NCBI GenBank assembly: GCA_023819375.1
Contig: JAMWDI010000003.1
Span: 124,001 to 188,000, forward strand
Source of the DNA: Candidatus Omnitrophota bacterium
GTDB lineage: Bacteria; Ratteibacteria; UBA8468; B48-G9; JAFGKM01
Length of the DNA: 64,000 nt
Direction: 5' to 3'
This document shows, piece after piece, positions 7,017 through 16,325 of this stretch. Positions within the stretch are counted from its first letter, which is position 1. Each line of letters starts with the position of its first letter. The position numbers and the translations under genes were made by a program. The notes under the pieces were generated by a model, which searched no databases, had not been told where the DNA came from, and worked only from the letters and a program-made list of their open reading frames with translations.

Positions 7017-7816
7017 AAAAACTCCCAATAAAAGATTTTGCTACAGAAAAAGAAAGAGAATATCCATTTGATATTCAGATAATGAATTTTAACCTTAATG
7101 CAACATCTACTTTAGGTTACCATTCACAATTTGAAATTCATTTTTTTCAAAAAGGAGAGGGTTTTTATTTAATTAGTGATAGAAGATATTTTTTTTATCC
7201 TAATTCAATCATTATAATAAAACCAAATGAAGTCCATTGTTTCAGTTTAAAAAAAGAAGTGAGGAAATACAGTATATATTTTGATCCAACATTTTACAGT
7301 TCAATCTCCAACTTATTTTTTACACTTCCCCATTTAGTAAATCTTTCGGAGAAAGATGTAATAAAGATTGAAATTATTTGTAAAACTTTATTTGAAGAAA
7401 AAAGGGAAAAAAAAGAGATGTATTTGGATTTTGTTAGAGTTAAACTGAATGAATTTTTTTTAATTATTTATAGAGCATTAAAAGAGTATTCTAATAAAAT
7501 TGAAGAGGATTCCATATTTAGAGAAATAATTAACTTTATTGAAGAAAATTATGACAAAAGTATTACAATTGAAGATTTGGCGAAAAAATATCATCTTTCC
7601 ATTTCTTCTTTTTCCCATCAATTTAAAAAATATACAGGCCTGTCTCCTAAAGAGTATATAATTCAAAGGAGAATACTTGAAGCATATAGAATTTTAACTC
7701 AAGAAAATTTAAAAACAAAATTAGTTGCCCAACAAGTAGGTTTTTCAAATTATAGGTATTTTATAAAAAAATTCAAAGAAATAATAGGTATTTATCCTTC
7801 AATGGTTAAAAAATGA
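7013..7816 (+). CDS. AraC-family transcription regulator
   Basis: A 267-residue one-component regulator. The N-terminal cupin-like sensor (about residues 1-150, with YHSQFEIHFFQKGEGFYLI and PNSIIIIKPNEVHCF) resembles the sugar-binding domain of AraC proteins. The C-terminal ~100 residues form the double helix-turn-helix, with ITIEDLAKKYHLSISSFS as the first and VAQQVGFSNYRYFIKKFKE as the second. It overlaps coaC by four bases but lies just before a pseudopilin and a DUF4838 gene, so it probably controls that glycan-use locus. A repeated TGATACC motif downstream is a possible binding site. Confidence 0.93.
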   Translation: MKKLPIKDFATEKEREYPFDIQIMNFNLNATSTLGYHSQFEIHFFQKGEGFYLISDRRYFFYPNSIIIIKPNEVHCFSLKKEVRKYSIYFDPTFYSSISNLFFTLPHLVNLSEKDVIKIEIICKTLFEEKREKKEMYLDFVRVKLNEFFLIIYRALKEYSNKIEEDSIFREIINFIEENYDKSITIEDLAKKYHLSISSFSHQFKKYTGLSPKEYIIQRRILEAYRILTQENLKTKLVAQQVGFSNYRYFIKKFKEIIGIYPSMVKK

Positions 7817-7856
7817 TACCTATTTTATTAAATTAATTCAAATTTTGATACCATTT
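7814..7856 (+). promoter_or_regulatory. Possible AraC-type operator: two direct TGATACC repeats
   Basis: TGATACCTATTTT at 7814 and TGATACCATTTTT at 7846 are direct repeats 32 bases apart, about three helical turns, just upstream of the pseudopilin gene. AraC-type proteins often bind two direct half-sites spaced in whole turns. The first copy overlaps the regulator's own stop. No good -35/-10 pair is visible here, which would fit an activator-dependent promoter. Confidence 0.3.
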
Positions 7857-7920
7857 TTGCATAAAATTACTTGTATTTTTTATTCCAAAAGATTATTATT
7901 TTTCAAAAAGGAGGTGCATT

Positions 7921-8685
7921 GTGAGGAACAAATTTTCAAAGAGTTTTTCAAAACCACAGGGTTTCACATTAATAGAATTACTGGTAGTAGTTGCAATAAT
8001 TGCTATTCTTGCAGCGATACTTCTTCCTGCATTAAGTAAAGCAAGAGAAAGAGCAAGACAAGCAGTATGTATGAATAATTTAAAACAACTTGGATTAGCA
8101 ACTGCAATGTATATTCAAGATTATGATGATTTTATACCTTATGGATACAATCCAGCAGGGACTCCTTTTTCAGGATATGCTACCCCAAAATGTCCTGCAT
8201 GGTATATTTTATTATCTCCTTATCTGAAGTTACCTATTTATAACTATTACACAATAGGAAATTTAGTTGGAGGAAATTTAATTTACCCATCAAGTGCTTT
8301 AACCTGTCCTTCTCAATTAAAAGCAAAGACAAATAGTTTTAGATGGGGTGTTCCAGCCACTTATGTTCCAATAACTTCAGTTGCATATGCAGGAATAACT
8401 ACGCCTTCTGGTATTAAAATGGGGAAATATACAAGGATTAAAAAATCTTCTCAAAAAGCATGGCTTATGGATACTTCATATGATTCAAATTATTTTAAAT
8501 GTTTTTATAGAAATCCAAGTATAATTGCAGAATGGGAACAAAGTGCTATTCATAATAGAGGACTTAATATTTTATATTTTGACTGGAGTGTAAAATGGAT
8601 GTCTGTTGAAGAGGCTAAAAAATGGGCAGGTAATCTACTTGCTCCTGGTTCTCCATTTGGCGATTTTTATGAATTAGGTTGGTAA
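7921..8685 (+). CDS. Type II secretion pseudopilin-like protein (H-x9-DG family type)
   Basis: A 254-residue protein with a class III prepilin leader: a short basic N-terminus, then [20 protein letters not shown] and [13 protein letters not shown], cut after the Gly and N-methylated on Phe by a prepilin peptidase. After the helix, [21 protein letters not shown] is the pattern of the large planctomycete/Lentisphaerae pseudopilin expansion. Near the C-terminus [17 protein letters not shown] is a variant of the H-x9-DG box with Trp for Gly. Start GTG 7921 follows AAAGGAGGTG. It sits between an AraC regulator and a secreted glycosidase-like protein, the usual setting of these pseudopilins, whose exact role is unproven. 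Confidence 0.9.
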   Translation: MRNKFSKSFSKPQGFTLIELLVVVAIIAILAAILLPALSKARERARQAVCMNNLKQLGLATAMYIQDYDDFIPYGYNPAGTPFSGYATPKCPAWYILLSPYLKLPIYNYYTIGNLVGGNLIYPSSALTCPSQLKAKTNSFRWGVPATYVPITSVAYAGITTPSGIKMGKYTRIKKSSQKAWLMDTSYDSNYFKCFYRNPSIIAEWEQSAIHNRGLNILYFDWSVKWMSVEEAKKWAGNLLAPGSPFGDFYELGW

Positions 8686-8696
8686 AGGACTTAAAA

Positions 8697-11267
8697 ATGT
8701 TAAACGAGATACATATAAAAAAATTTTTTATGATAAATTTTTTGATAGTTTTTTCTTTGTTTTCTCAGTCAATTATTATTGATAGGACAAAAGAGGTAAC
8801 AGTAAAGGCAAATTCTGAAGAAGTTTCAAATGCCCAAATTTTTATCAATATGTTTAAAAAAGTTTTACCCGATTTAAAAATTAAATTTGAAGAGAAAGAA
8901 GGTTCAAACTCAGAAAAAGCAAACGTTTTTTTAGTTTATATAGGTAGAACTGAAAAATTTGAAAAATTTTTGAAATTTGATAACTTTCATGAATATGGAT
9001 ATTTTATAAAAACACCTGATAGAAATACTTTAATAATTGCTGGCAAAATTAAGACAGCAACTGCATATGGAATTTATGACTTTTTTAAAAGATTTTGTGG
9101 TTATAGACAATTTGGTCATACTCAGTTGTATGAAATTTTTCCTAAAAAAGAATTCATAGAAATTCCTTATCCATTAGAAATTAAAGAAGAGCCATCTTTT
9201 GATAGTTTTGCTGCTTCAGGTTTTTTTGGAGTTAATGAGTTTTTTTATAGAAATTTAAGGATAACTTTGCCTGCAACACATAATTTTTTTAATATTTATC
9301 CACCTGAAAAATTTGCTAAAGAACATCCAGAATATTATCCATTTTCTCATGGGAAAAGATATATCCCCCCAGATGGTTCCATAGGACAATGGCAACCTTG
9401 TGTTAGTAATTCGGAAGTTATAAAAATTGCCCAAAATTATGTAAAAGATTACATAGAAAGTATTGGTAAAAAAGAGATAAAAGTTAAACTTACTCCTTTT
9501 ATGGCTCACTATTATTTTGAAAGGAATCCGTATCTTAAAGGAGTTATAATGGGGGTAAATGATGGCGCTGGTGATTGTTTATGTGAAGAATGCAAAAAGT
9601 TAAAAGAAAAATTTAATAACCAATATATAATGTTCTATAATCAGGTGGCGTCTTTTATGAGAGAAAATTATCCTGATAAATTTTTATGTTTTATTGCTTA
9701 TGGTGGTGCTTATAATCCTCCTATAAATATTAAACTTGAGCCTAATATATTTGTGGAAATTACAAAACTTAGAAAAGATTTAGGAGATAATTTTGAAATT
9801 ATTGAAAGATGGAGAGAAGTTGGAGCAAAAAAAATTGGTATTTATGATTATCTATATGGTGGAGGATATGTAGTTCCAAGATATTATCCTCGTATAATAG
9901 GAGAATACTGGAAGAAAATTTATAGAAAATATAATGGAGATGTTTTCCCTTCAACAATAGAATGTTGGACAGAAGTATGGCTATATGATGGACCTAAAAA
10001 TTATATATTAAGTGAATTAGCATGGAATATTGACGGAAATATAGAAGCCCTAATAGAGGACTATTTTTCAAATTTTTATAAAGAAAGTGCAAAACCAATG
10101 AAAGAATTTTTTGACAGAATAGAAGAAATTCATAGAAGGAAAAAAAATCCTTATTTTTTTGTGGAAGACTGGAAAAAAATTTCTCAATTTGAGCATTACA
10201 CATATGAAGATTTGAAATTTTTAAATGAGAAATTATTTGAAGCCCAATCTATGGCATATAATAGTGAAATAAAAGAAAGAATAAGACTTTTTTCTAAAAT
10301 ATGGAACTTATCAAAATTATTTGTAGAATCCTATTTGGTTTACAAAGATTTAAAAACAATTTATGAAATAAGAGATCCTAAAGAAATAGAAAAAGTAATT
10401 AATCTTGCTGAAATGGGTATAAAAAAATGTAATGAAATAGATGAATATAAACTCACTGAAGAAGAGGAAAAAAATATTTTTACGAAGACCACTTTAGAAA
10501 AATTTGTAAACCAAAGAACTTTGAGAATTGAACCTTATTTAGAGATAGAGATTGACAGAATTTTTAGCAAAATAACTGAATATCTCAAGAAAAAACATAA
10601 TGAAGATTTTGTAAAATCTTTTTGGTTAAAAAAAATAGAAAGGACTTCTAATGAAAAAATGAAAATTTTCTATTATACTCAGTTATACATGTTAGAACAA
10701 AAAAGTTTTGAGAATTTAATTGCAAATTCTTCTTTTGAAATTTTAATAGATAAAAAAGAATCTGAATTTACTGTTGATGAAGAGAAATTAGAATGGAAAA
10801 AGATTTCTGATAGATTAAAAAATTGGTTTGTTTGGGAATGGCCTCAATCAGAGGTAGATTTTAAACTTGATAATAAGGAATTCCGCTCAGGAAGATTTTC
10901 ATTTTCTATTGGTGAAAATCCTGTTGCTGGAGCATTATTAACAAAAATTAAAGTTAGCCCTAATGAGAGATATAAAGTAAGTTTTTGGGTTAAAAAGTTC
11001 TCTAATAATACTGCAAACTTTACTATAGATTGGCAAGATAAAGAAGGGTGGCTTTATAGAAAATTTACTAAATCCAAAAGAATAGAAATTGTATATCCTA
11101 AAGAATCAGAAAATAAATGGTGTCAAGTATCATTAACTTTTACTGTTCCAGAAGATGCAGAATATTGTGTATTAATTTTCAATGCACCAATTCAAGAGAA
11201 AGGAGAAAAAATAAATTTTGATGACGTTGAGTTAATAAAAATACTTGATCCTGCATTTAAATTTTAA
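8697..11267 (+). CDS. Secreted DUF4838 (glycosidase-like) protein with C-terminal carbohydrate-binding-like domain
   Basis: A large exported protein of about 856 residues. A signal peptide (FFMINFLIVFSLFSQS) is followed by a GH67-like N-terminal domain (to about residue 160, ending in TATAYGIYDFFKRFCGYRQ) and the DUF4838 domain with MGVNDGAGDCLCEECKKL and IAYGGAYNPP. After a helical region, the last ~150 residues (from ANSSFEIL to NFDDVELIKI) look like a carbohydrate-binding beta-sandwich. DUF4838 is related in fold to alpha-glucuronidase-type TIM barrels, so uronic-acid or sulfated-glycan processing is plausible but unproven. ATG 8697 follows AAAGGA; a TTG at 8679 and an ATG at 8730 are alternatives. 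Confidence 0.85.
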   Translation: MLNEIHIKKFFMINFLIVFSLFSQSIIIDRTKEVTVKANSEEVSNAQIFINMFKKVLPDLKIKFEEKEGSNSEKANVFLVYIGRTEKFEKFLKFDNFHEYGYFIKTPDRNTLIIAGKIKTATAYGIYDFFKRFCGYRQFGHTQLYEIFPKKEFIEIPYPLEIKEEPSFDSFAASGFFGVNEFFYRNLRITLPATHNFFNIYPPEKFAKEHPEYYPFSHGKRYIPPDGSIGQWQPCVSNSEVIKIAQNYVKDYIESIGKKEIKVKLTPFMAHYYFERNPYLKGVIMGVNDGAGDCLCEECKKLKEKFNNQYIMFYNQVASFMRENYPDKFLCFIAYGGAYNPPINIKLEPNIFVEITKLRKDLGDNFEIIERWREVGAKKIGIYDYLYGGGYVVPRYYPRIIGEYWKKIYRKYNGDVFPSTIECWTEVWLYDGPKNYILSELAWNIDGNIEALIEDYFSNFYKESAKPMKEFFDRIEEIHRRKKNPYFFVEDWKKISQFEHYTYEDLKFLNEKLFEAQSMAYNSEIKERIRLFSKIWNLSKLFVESYLVYKDLKTIYEIRDPKEIEKVINLAEMGIKKCNEIDEYKLTEEEEKNIFTKTTLEKFVNQRTLRIEPYLEIEIDRIFSKITEYLKKKHNEDFVKSFWLKKIERTSNEKMKIFYYTQLYMLEQKSFENLIANSSFEILIDKKESEFTVDEEKLEWKKISDRLKNWFVWEWPQSEVDFKLDNKEFRSGRFSFSIGENPVAGALLTKIKVSPNERYKVSFWVKKFSNNTANFTIDWQDKEGWLYRKFTKSKRIEIVYPKESENKWCQVSLTFTVPEDAEYCVLIFNAPIQEKGEKINFDDVELIKILDPAFKF

Positions 11268-11273
11268 AAAATT

Positions 11274-12350
11274 CTATTCATAACCTGATTTTTTATCTGA
11301 ACCTGTTTTGTGGTCTGGAATGAAAGCACCAGTTCCTTTAATTTTTCTCGCTTCTGAAGAATAAAACATTCTACTTGGTCTCCATATGCTTTCTTCATAA
11401 TAAGGATATACATAAGTCCCAGGAGGGACTATCTCATCAACTTTTTTTAATTCCTCTTCAGTTAATTTAATTTCACATGCTTTAAGGCCAGAAAGTAAAT
11501 ATTCTAAAGTTCTTGCACCATGTATTACAGAAGAAATTCCAGGCATATGCATAAGCCAAGCAAGAGAAAATTCTGCAAGTGTAATTCCTCTATTTTCAGC
11601 AAGTGGAATTAATTTTTCAATAATATCTAAACATTTTTCTATCACTTCATCTTTTTTTTCAACTCTCCATTTCATTCTTCCACTTTCTGCTTCAATTTCT
11701 TTCCTATATTTACCTGATAAAAGGCCTGCAGCAAGCGGGAAAAAAGGAGTTATCCCAATTCCATATTTAATTGCCATAGGAATTAATTCATTCTCTATAC
11801 TTCTATCAAGTATATTATAAGGTGGTTGTTCACTTACAAATCTTGTCCATCCATATTTTTCGCTTATAAAAATTCCTTCTAAAATTAAATAAGTTGGATG
11901 TTTTGATGTTCCTATATATCTTACTTTTCCATCTCTCACAAGTTTATCAAGTGCATATAATGTTTCTTCCATGGGAGTATTCGGGTCAACAACATGAATA
12001 ATATAAAGGTCAATATAGTCAGTTTTTAATCTCTTTAAACTACCTTCACATGCTTCTATTATATGTTTAATACTTGCTCCATAATCATTTGGCCCTTCTC
12101 CCATATACCATCCAAATTTAGTCGCAAGAATAACTTTTTCTCTTTTTTTTGTTTCACTTAAAATTTTTCCAATAACTTCTTCACTTTCACCATAGCAGTC
12201 CGCAGTATCTATAAAATTAATTCCATGATCAATTCCCGTTTCTATTATCTTTTTTGCTTCATCGTAATTTTGGAATGTAAAACCAATCATTGTGCCAATA
12301 CATAGTTTTGAAACACGTAATCCACTTTTTCCAAGTTGTCTATATTCCAT
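11274..12350 (-). CDS. Aldo/keto reductase
   Basis: A 358-residue cytoplasmic NAD(P)H-dependent oxidoreductase of the AKR TIM-barrel superfamily. The tetrad is visible: Asp and Tyr in FIDTADCYGES, Lys in LATKFGW and His in LYIIHVVDP. RYIGTSKHP and EFSLAWLMHMPGISSVIHGAR are the expected cofactor-site strands. The start ATG follows AAGGAG. It is divergent from the aminotransferase operon and converges on the DUF4838 gene with six bases between stops. Substrate unknown; neighbours suggest sugar or amino-sugar metabolism. Confidence 0.92.
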   Translation of the reverse strand: MEYRQLGKSGLRVSKLCIGTMIGFTFQNYDEAKKIIETGIDHGINFIDTADCYGESEEVIGKILSETKKREKVILATKFGWYMGEGPNDYGASIKHIIEACEGSLKRLKTDYIDLYIIHVVDPNTPMEETLYALDKLVRDGKVRYIGTSKHPTYLILEGIFISEKYGWTRFVSEQPPYNILDRSIENELIPMAIKYGIGITPFFPLAAGLLSGKYRKEIEAESGRMKWRVEKKDEVIEKCLDIIEKLIPLAENRGITLAEFSLAWLMHMPGISSVIHGARTLEYLLSGLKACEIKLTEEELKKVDEIVPPGTYVYPYYEESIWRPSRMFYSSEARKIKGTGAFIPDHKTGSDKKSGYE

Positions 12351-12360
12351 TTTTTTCTCC

Positions 12361-12389
12361 TTGATTTTTTTAAATTAATATTTTATAAT
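12361..12389 (+). promoter_or_regulatory. Promoter of the aminotransferase-to-yraN operon
   Basis: TTGATT (12361-12366), a 17-base spacer and a perfect TATAAT (12384-12389), with the ribosome site AGGGAG at 12410-12415 before ATG 12421. It faces right, in the gap shared with the divergent aldo/keto reductase. It may drive the ribosomal genes far downstream as well, because no gap over ten bases follows until yraN. Confidence 0.6.
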
Positions 12390-12420
12390 TTTAACTTTAA
12401 AAATCAATAGGGAGTTTACA

Positions 12421-13770
12421 ATGGGAAAACAATTTCCTCTTATTCCAGAAAAAGTTAAAAAAATAGAGACAAAATATAGAAAAATAGTTACAGATATTCC
12501 AGTTCCAGAGTCCTTGCCAATTCTTGAAAAATTAAGAAGATATGAACCTATTTCTATGACAGGACAACCTCCTATTATATGGGATAGAGCAGTGGGAATT
12601 AATGTTTATGATAAATATGGAAATATGTGGCTGGATTTTTCTTCAGGTGTCCTTGTTGCAAATGCTGGTCATGGGAATGAATATGTAATAAATGAAATTA
12701 AAAAAATTATTGAAAAACCTCTTTTACATAATTATTGTTTTCCATCAGAAATAAGAGCAGAATTAGTTGAAAAAATTGCTTCTCTTTCTCCAGAACCATT
12801 AAAAAAAGTTTTCTTGCTTACAACAGGAGCAGAAACAATTGAATGTGCAATTAAACTAGCAAGAACCTATGGAAAAAAAAGAAATAGAAAAATAATAATA
12901 ACGTTTGAAGGGGCTTTTCATGGAAGAACTCTTGGTGCTCAATCTGTTGGTGGAATACCTGAATTGAAAGAATGGATTGTAAATCCAGATCCAGATATAA
13001 TTGTAATGCCTTTTCCTGGAGATCCAAGATGTAAAGATAGAAGTTTTGATTTATTTCTTAAAATCTTAGCAGAAAGAAAAATAGAAGGAAAAGATGTTTG
13101 TGCTGTAATAAGTGAAACATATCAAGGTGGAAATGCTTCTTTTATGCCTGTTGAATATGCAAAAAGTTTAAGGGAATGGTGTGACAAAAATGGAGTTATT
13201 TTAATATTTGATGAAGTTCAAGCTGGTTTTGGTAGAACTGGGACTTTCTGGGGATTTCAACATTATGGAATAATACCTGACTTATTCTGTCTGGGGAAAG
13301 GGATTTCAAGTTCTTTGCCTATTTCTGCAGTTGTTGGTAGGGAAGATATTATGAATCAATATCAGCCAGGAACTATGACCAGTACTCATACTGGAAATCC
13401 TGTTTGTTGTGCCAGTGCTTTAGGCAGTATTAAATATATTGAAGAAAATAGATTGTGGGAAAATGCAGAAAGAATGGGAAGAGTTTTTGAAAGGGAGTTA
13501 AATAAATTGAAAAAATATGAATTGGTTGGATTTGTCTGTGGAAAGGGACTTGTTTGGGGATTACATATAGTTAAACCTAAAACAGAACAACCAGACTCTG
13601 ATAAGGCTTTTGAAATTGTAAAAAAATGTTATGAAAAAGGATTGCTTTTATTTGCTCCTGTTGGATATAAAGGGGCTACTATTAAAATAAATCCTCCTCT
13701 AATTATAAATGAAGAAGCGATAGTAGAAGGATGTAGTGTAATTGAAGAATCTATAAAGGAATTGATTTAA
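12421..13770 (+). CDS. Class III pyridoxal-phosphate aminotransferase
   Basis: A 449-residue PLP enzyme of the GabT/ArgD/acetylornithine group that transfers an amino group between an omega-amino or amino-sugar-like donor and a keto acid. It has TTGAETIECAIKLAR and FEGAFHGRTLGA near the phosphate site, the PLP-ring Asp in LIFDEVQAGFGRTG (about residue 263), and the Schiff-base Lys in CLGKGISSSLPIS (about residue 293). The Ser/Cys-rich block THTGNPVCCASAL is also typical. It starts a chain with an M20 peptidase and a Gfo/Idh oxidoreductase, which suggests a catabolic or salvage route for an amino compound. Exact donor unknown. Confidence 0.92.
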   Translation: MGKQFPLIPEKVKKIETKYRKIVTDIPVPESLPILEKLRRYEPISMTGQPPIIWDRAVGINVYDKYGNMWLDFSSGVLVANAGHGNEYVINEIKKIIEKPLLHNYCFPSEIRAELVEKIASLSPEPLKKVFLLTTGAETIECAIKLARTYGKKRNRKIIITFEGAFHGRTLGAQSVGGIPELKEWIVNPDPDIIVMPFPGDPRCKDRSFDLFLKILAERKIEGKDVCAVISETYQGGNASFMPVEYAKSLREWCDKNGVILIFDEVQAGFGRTGTFWGFQHYGIIPDLFCLGKGISSSLPISAVVGREDIMNQYQPGTMTSTHTGNPVCCASALGSIKYIEENRLWENAERMGRVFERELNKLKKYELVGFVCGKGLVWGLHIVKPKTEQPDSDKAFEIVKKCYEKGLLLFAPVGYKGATIKINPPLIINEEAIVEGCSVIEESIKELI

Positions 13771-13771
13771 A

Positions 13772-14992
13772 ATGAGTGAAATAATTGATAAGGATATTGA
13801 AGAAACAAAGGAATTTTTGAAAGAACTTATAAAATTTGATAGTATTTCAGGGAAAAATGAAGATGAAATTCAGAATTTTATTTTTGAAAAATTTAAAGAT
13901 TTTGGAAATTGTAAACTTGTTGAAATAGACAATAAAATCAAGGAAGATCCAGAATATACATTTAGTGATGTGGAGCCTGACTATACAAAGAGAAAAAACT
14001 TAGTTCTTGAAATAGGTGAAGATAAAGGATATAAATTGATTTTAAATACTCATTCAGATGTTGTTCCAGCAGGAGATTGGAATAATGCTTTCTTACCAGA
14101 GGAAAAAAATGGATTTATATATGGAAGAGGCGCCTGTGATGCTAAAGGGCAAATTGCAACAATTTATTTAATTTTACTTACATTGAAAAAAATGTCAATA
14201 GAGTTAAAAGGGAAATTAATAATTGAAGTAGTGATAGAAGAAGAAGTTGGAGGAAATGGAACTTTGTCTCTTTTAAGAAATGGATATACAGGAGATGGAG
14301 CAATTGTATTGGAACCTACAAATTTAAAAATTGCTCCAGCAAATAGAGGAGCAGTATGGTTTAAACTTGAAATTGAAGGGAAAAGTGTTCATATGGGAAA
14401 AATTTGGGAAGGAGTAAATGCTATAGAAAAGTTTTGTTTTCTTTATCCAAAAATGAAAGAATATGAAAAAAAATTAATTGAAGAAAGCAAAAATGTTCCA
14501 TTATTTGAAAATTATAAACAACCAGTTCAGTTGAATATTGGAATTATAAAAGGAGGGACTTGGCCGAGTATGGTTTGTGGGAAAGTTGAAGTTGAAGGAG
14601 GGATTGGATTTTTACCAAATAAATCTTTGAAGGAAATTAAGGAAGAGTTTGAAAATTTAATAAAAAATTGCGGAGATGAATGGATTAAAGAACATTATAA
14701 ATTGTCATTTCCAAAATTACATAATGATTCTTATTCAATTCCACCAAATCACATTCTTGTTGAAACACTTAAAAAATCAAGCGAAGAAGTAGGAATTAAA
14801 CCTGTTGTTGAAGGATTTATTGCAAGTTGTGATGCACGGCTTTTTAATAAAGTTGGCAATATTCCAGTTGTAGTATTTGGCCCTGGTTGCCTTGAAGATG
14901 CTCACTCAAGTAATGAAAAAATTAAAATTTCTGATATAAAAATTTCTGCTGAAATTCTCTTAAAAACAATTTTGAAACTCATAGGAGGTTAA
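13772..14992 (+). CDS. M20-family metallopeptidase (ArgE/DapE type)
   Basis: A 406-residue zinc-dependent deacylase or peptidase. The metal and catalytic residues appear in order: His in NTHSDVVPAG, Asp in GACDAKGQ, the Glu pair in VVIEEEVGGNG, Glu in VLEPTN and a late His in CLEDAHSSNEKI. The central lid domain has KSVHMGKIWEG. The family includes acetylornithine deacetylase, DapE and carboxypeptidase G2, and the sequence alone does not choose among them. It follows the aminotransferase with one base between them and has AAAGGA upstream. Confidence 0.92.
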   Translation: MSEIIDKDIEETKEFLKELIKFDSISGKNEDEIQNFIFEKFKDFGNCKLVEIDNKIKEDPEYTFSDVEPDYTKRKNLVLEIGEDKGYKLILNTHSDVVPAGDWNNAFLPEEKNGFIYGRGACDAKGQIATIYLILLTLKKMSIELKGKLIIEVVIEEEVGGNGTLSLLRNGYTGDGAIVLEPTNLKIAPANRGAVWFKLEIEGKSVHMGKIWEGVNAIEKFCFLYPKMKEYEKKLIEESKNVPLFENYKQPVQLNIGIIKGGTWPSMVCGKVEVEGGIGFLPNKSLKEIKEEFENLIKNCGDEWIKEHYKLSFPKLHNDSYSIPPNHILVETLKKSSEEVGIKPVVEGFIASCDARLFNKVGNIPVVVFGPGCLEDAHSSNEKIKISDIKISAEILLKTILKLIGG

Positions 14993-14995
14993 AAA

Positions 14996-16066
14996 ATGAT
15001 AAAACTTGGTGTTATCGGGCTTGGTAAATTTGGGACAAATATTTTAAATTCTTATAAACAACTTGAAAAAGAAGGAATATGTAAACTTGTTTCTGTCTGT
15101 GATATTAATGAAAAAGTCCTTGAAGAACAAGCAAGAAGATATAATGCAAAACCATATAAAGACTTTAAAGAGATGCTGGAAAAGGAAGAACTTGATGGAG
15201 TGGCGATTGCTACTCCAGATCCTTTTCATAAAGAACCTGCAATCTATTCTGCAAATAAGAAAATTCATATTTTTGTTGAAAAACCTCTTGATATAACAAT
15301 TGAGGGTTGTATTGAAATAATTGAAGCATGTAAAAAAAATAATGTTTTGCTTCAAGTTGATTTTCATAAAAGATTTGATCCATTTCATATTGCAATTAAA
15401 AGAGATATAGAAGAAGGAAAAATTGGAAAAGTTGAATATGGTTCCTGCCATATGGAAGATAAAATTGTTGTTCCTAAGGATTGGTTTCCAAATTGGGCAG
15501 GAAAAAGTTCTCCTGTTTGGTTTTTAGGAGTTCATTTTTTTGATTTAATAAGATGGTTGATAAAAAGTAATGCTAAAAGTGTTTTTGCCAAAGGGATAAA
15601 AAATAAACTTAAATCACTTGGAATAGATACATATGACTCTGTTGTTACAATAGTTGAGTTTGAAAATGGAGCGATTATATCTTTTGAACTTTCTTGGATT
15701 TTACCTGAAAATTTTGAAAGTATTGTTAATCAAGGATTTAGATTGGTTGGAGAAAAAGGAATAATAGAATGTGATAGTCAAGACAGAGGGACAAGAGTAT
15801 GTTATGAAAATGAAGGAGTTTTAACTTATAATCCTGTTTTTATAAATAAAAGAATGGATATGAAAGGAAATATTATTTATACTGGCTATGGTATTGAAAG
15901 TATTACAGATTTTGTGTATAATATAAAATATTTGAAAGAAGGTATAAAATTAGAAGACCTGAAGAATAATAGTATAAGTGCTTTTGGAGAAGATGGACTT
16001 GAAGTTACAAAAATAGCAGTATATGTTCATGAAAGTATAGAAAAAGAAAAAGAAATAAAATTATAG
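14996..16066 (+). CDS. Gfo/Idh/MocA-family oxidoreductase
   Basis: A 356-residue NAD(P)-dependent sugar or inositol-type dehydrogenase. The N-terminal Rossmann domain opens with LGVIGLGKFGTNIL and ends at the conserved HIFVEKPLDIT (Lys at about residue 96). The C-terminal alpha/beta domain has DFHKRFDPFH and WFPNWAGKSSPVWFLGVH with the catalytic-region His. It is a close paralogue of the gene at 21419, with the same ICDINEK, DFHxRF and Gly-Lys-Ser-x-Pro-x-Trp-Phe stretches. An ATAGGAGGT ribosome site sits before the ATG. It is the last metabolic gene before rpsP. Confidence 0.93.
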   Translation: MIKLGVIGLGKFGTNILNSYKQLEKEGICKLVSVCDINEKVLEEQARRYNAKPYKDFKEMLEKEELDGVAIATPDPFHKEPAIYSANKKIHIFVEKPLDITIEGCIEIIEACKKNNVLLQVDFHKRFDPFHIAIKRDIEEGKIGKVEYGSCHMEDKIVVPKDWFPNWAGKSSPVWFLGVHFFDLIRWLIKSNAKSVFAKGIKNKLKSLGIDTYDSVVTIVEFENGAIISFELSWILPENFESIVNQGFRLVGEKGIIECDSQDRGTRVCYENEGVLTYNPVFINKRMDMKGNIIYTGYGIESITDFVYNIKYLKEGIKLEDLKNNSISAFGEDGLEVTKIAVYVHESIEKEKEIKL

Positions 16067-16075
16067 GGGAAAAAA

Positions 16076-16318
16076 ATGGCAACAAAAATAAGACTTGTTA
16101 GAGTAGGAAAAAGAAATAGACCATTTTTTAGAGTTATTGCTGTTAGTGATGAAAAAGATGGAAGAGGCGATGTTTTAGAGGTTCTTGGTTATTATGACCC
16201 TTTACCAGACCCTGCCATATTTGAAGTCAAGGAAGAAAGAGTGAGATACTGGCTTAGTGTTGGAGCAAAACCAAGTCCGACAGTTGAGTCATTTTTGAAA
16301 AAGAAGGGAATAATATAG
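16076..16318 (+). CDS. rpsP: 30S ribosomal protein S16
   Basis: An 80-residue component of the small ribosomal subunit that stabilises the 5' domain of 16S rRNA. The typical start [19 protein letters not shown] is followed by [10 protein letters not shown] and [15 protein letters not shown]. Start ATG 16076 has AGGGGA upstream. It begins the ribosomal section rpsP-trmD-rplS, but the usual rimM (and the small KH-domain gene) between rpsP and trmD is absent: only seven bases separate rpsP from trmD. Confidence 0.97.
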   Translation: MATKIRLVRVGKRNRPFFRVIAVSDEKDGRGDVLEVLGYYDPLPDPAIFEVKEERVRYWLSVGAKPSPTVESFLKKKGII

Positions 16319-16325
16319 AATTTTC

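Noticed and set aside
6630-7028. A 132-residue frame on the - strand within coaC
   Set aside because: Fully antisense to a clear CoaC flavoprotein, with Phe/Ile/Lys-rich low-complexity product and no start signals.
15044-15451. Overlapping frames on both strands within the Gfo/Idh gene
   Set aside because: They overlap a strongly conserved coding region and have no ribosome sites or recognisable motifs.
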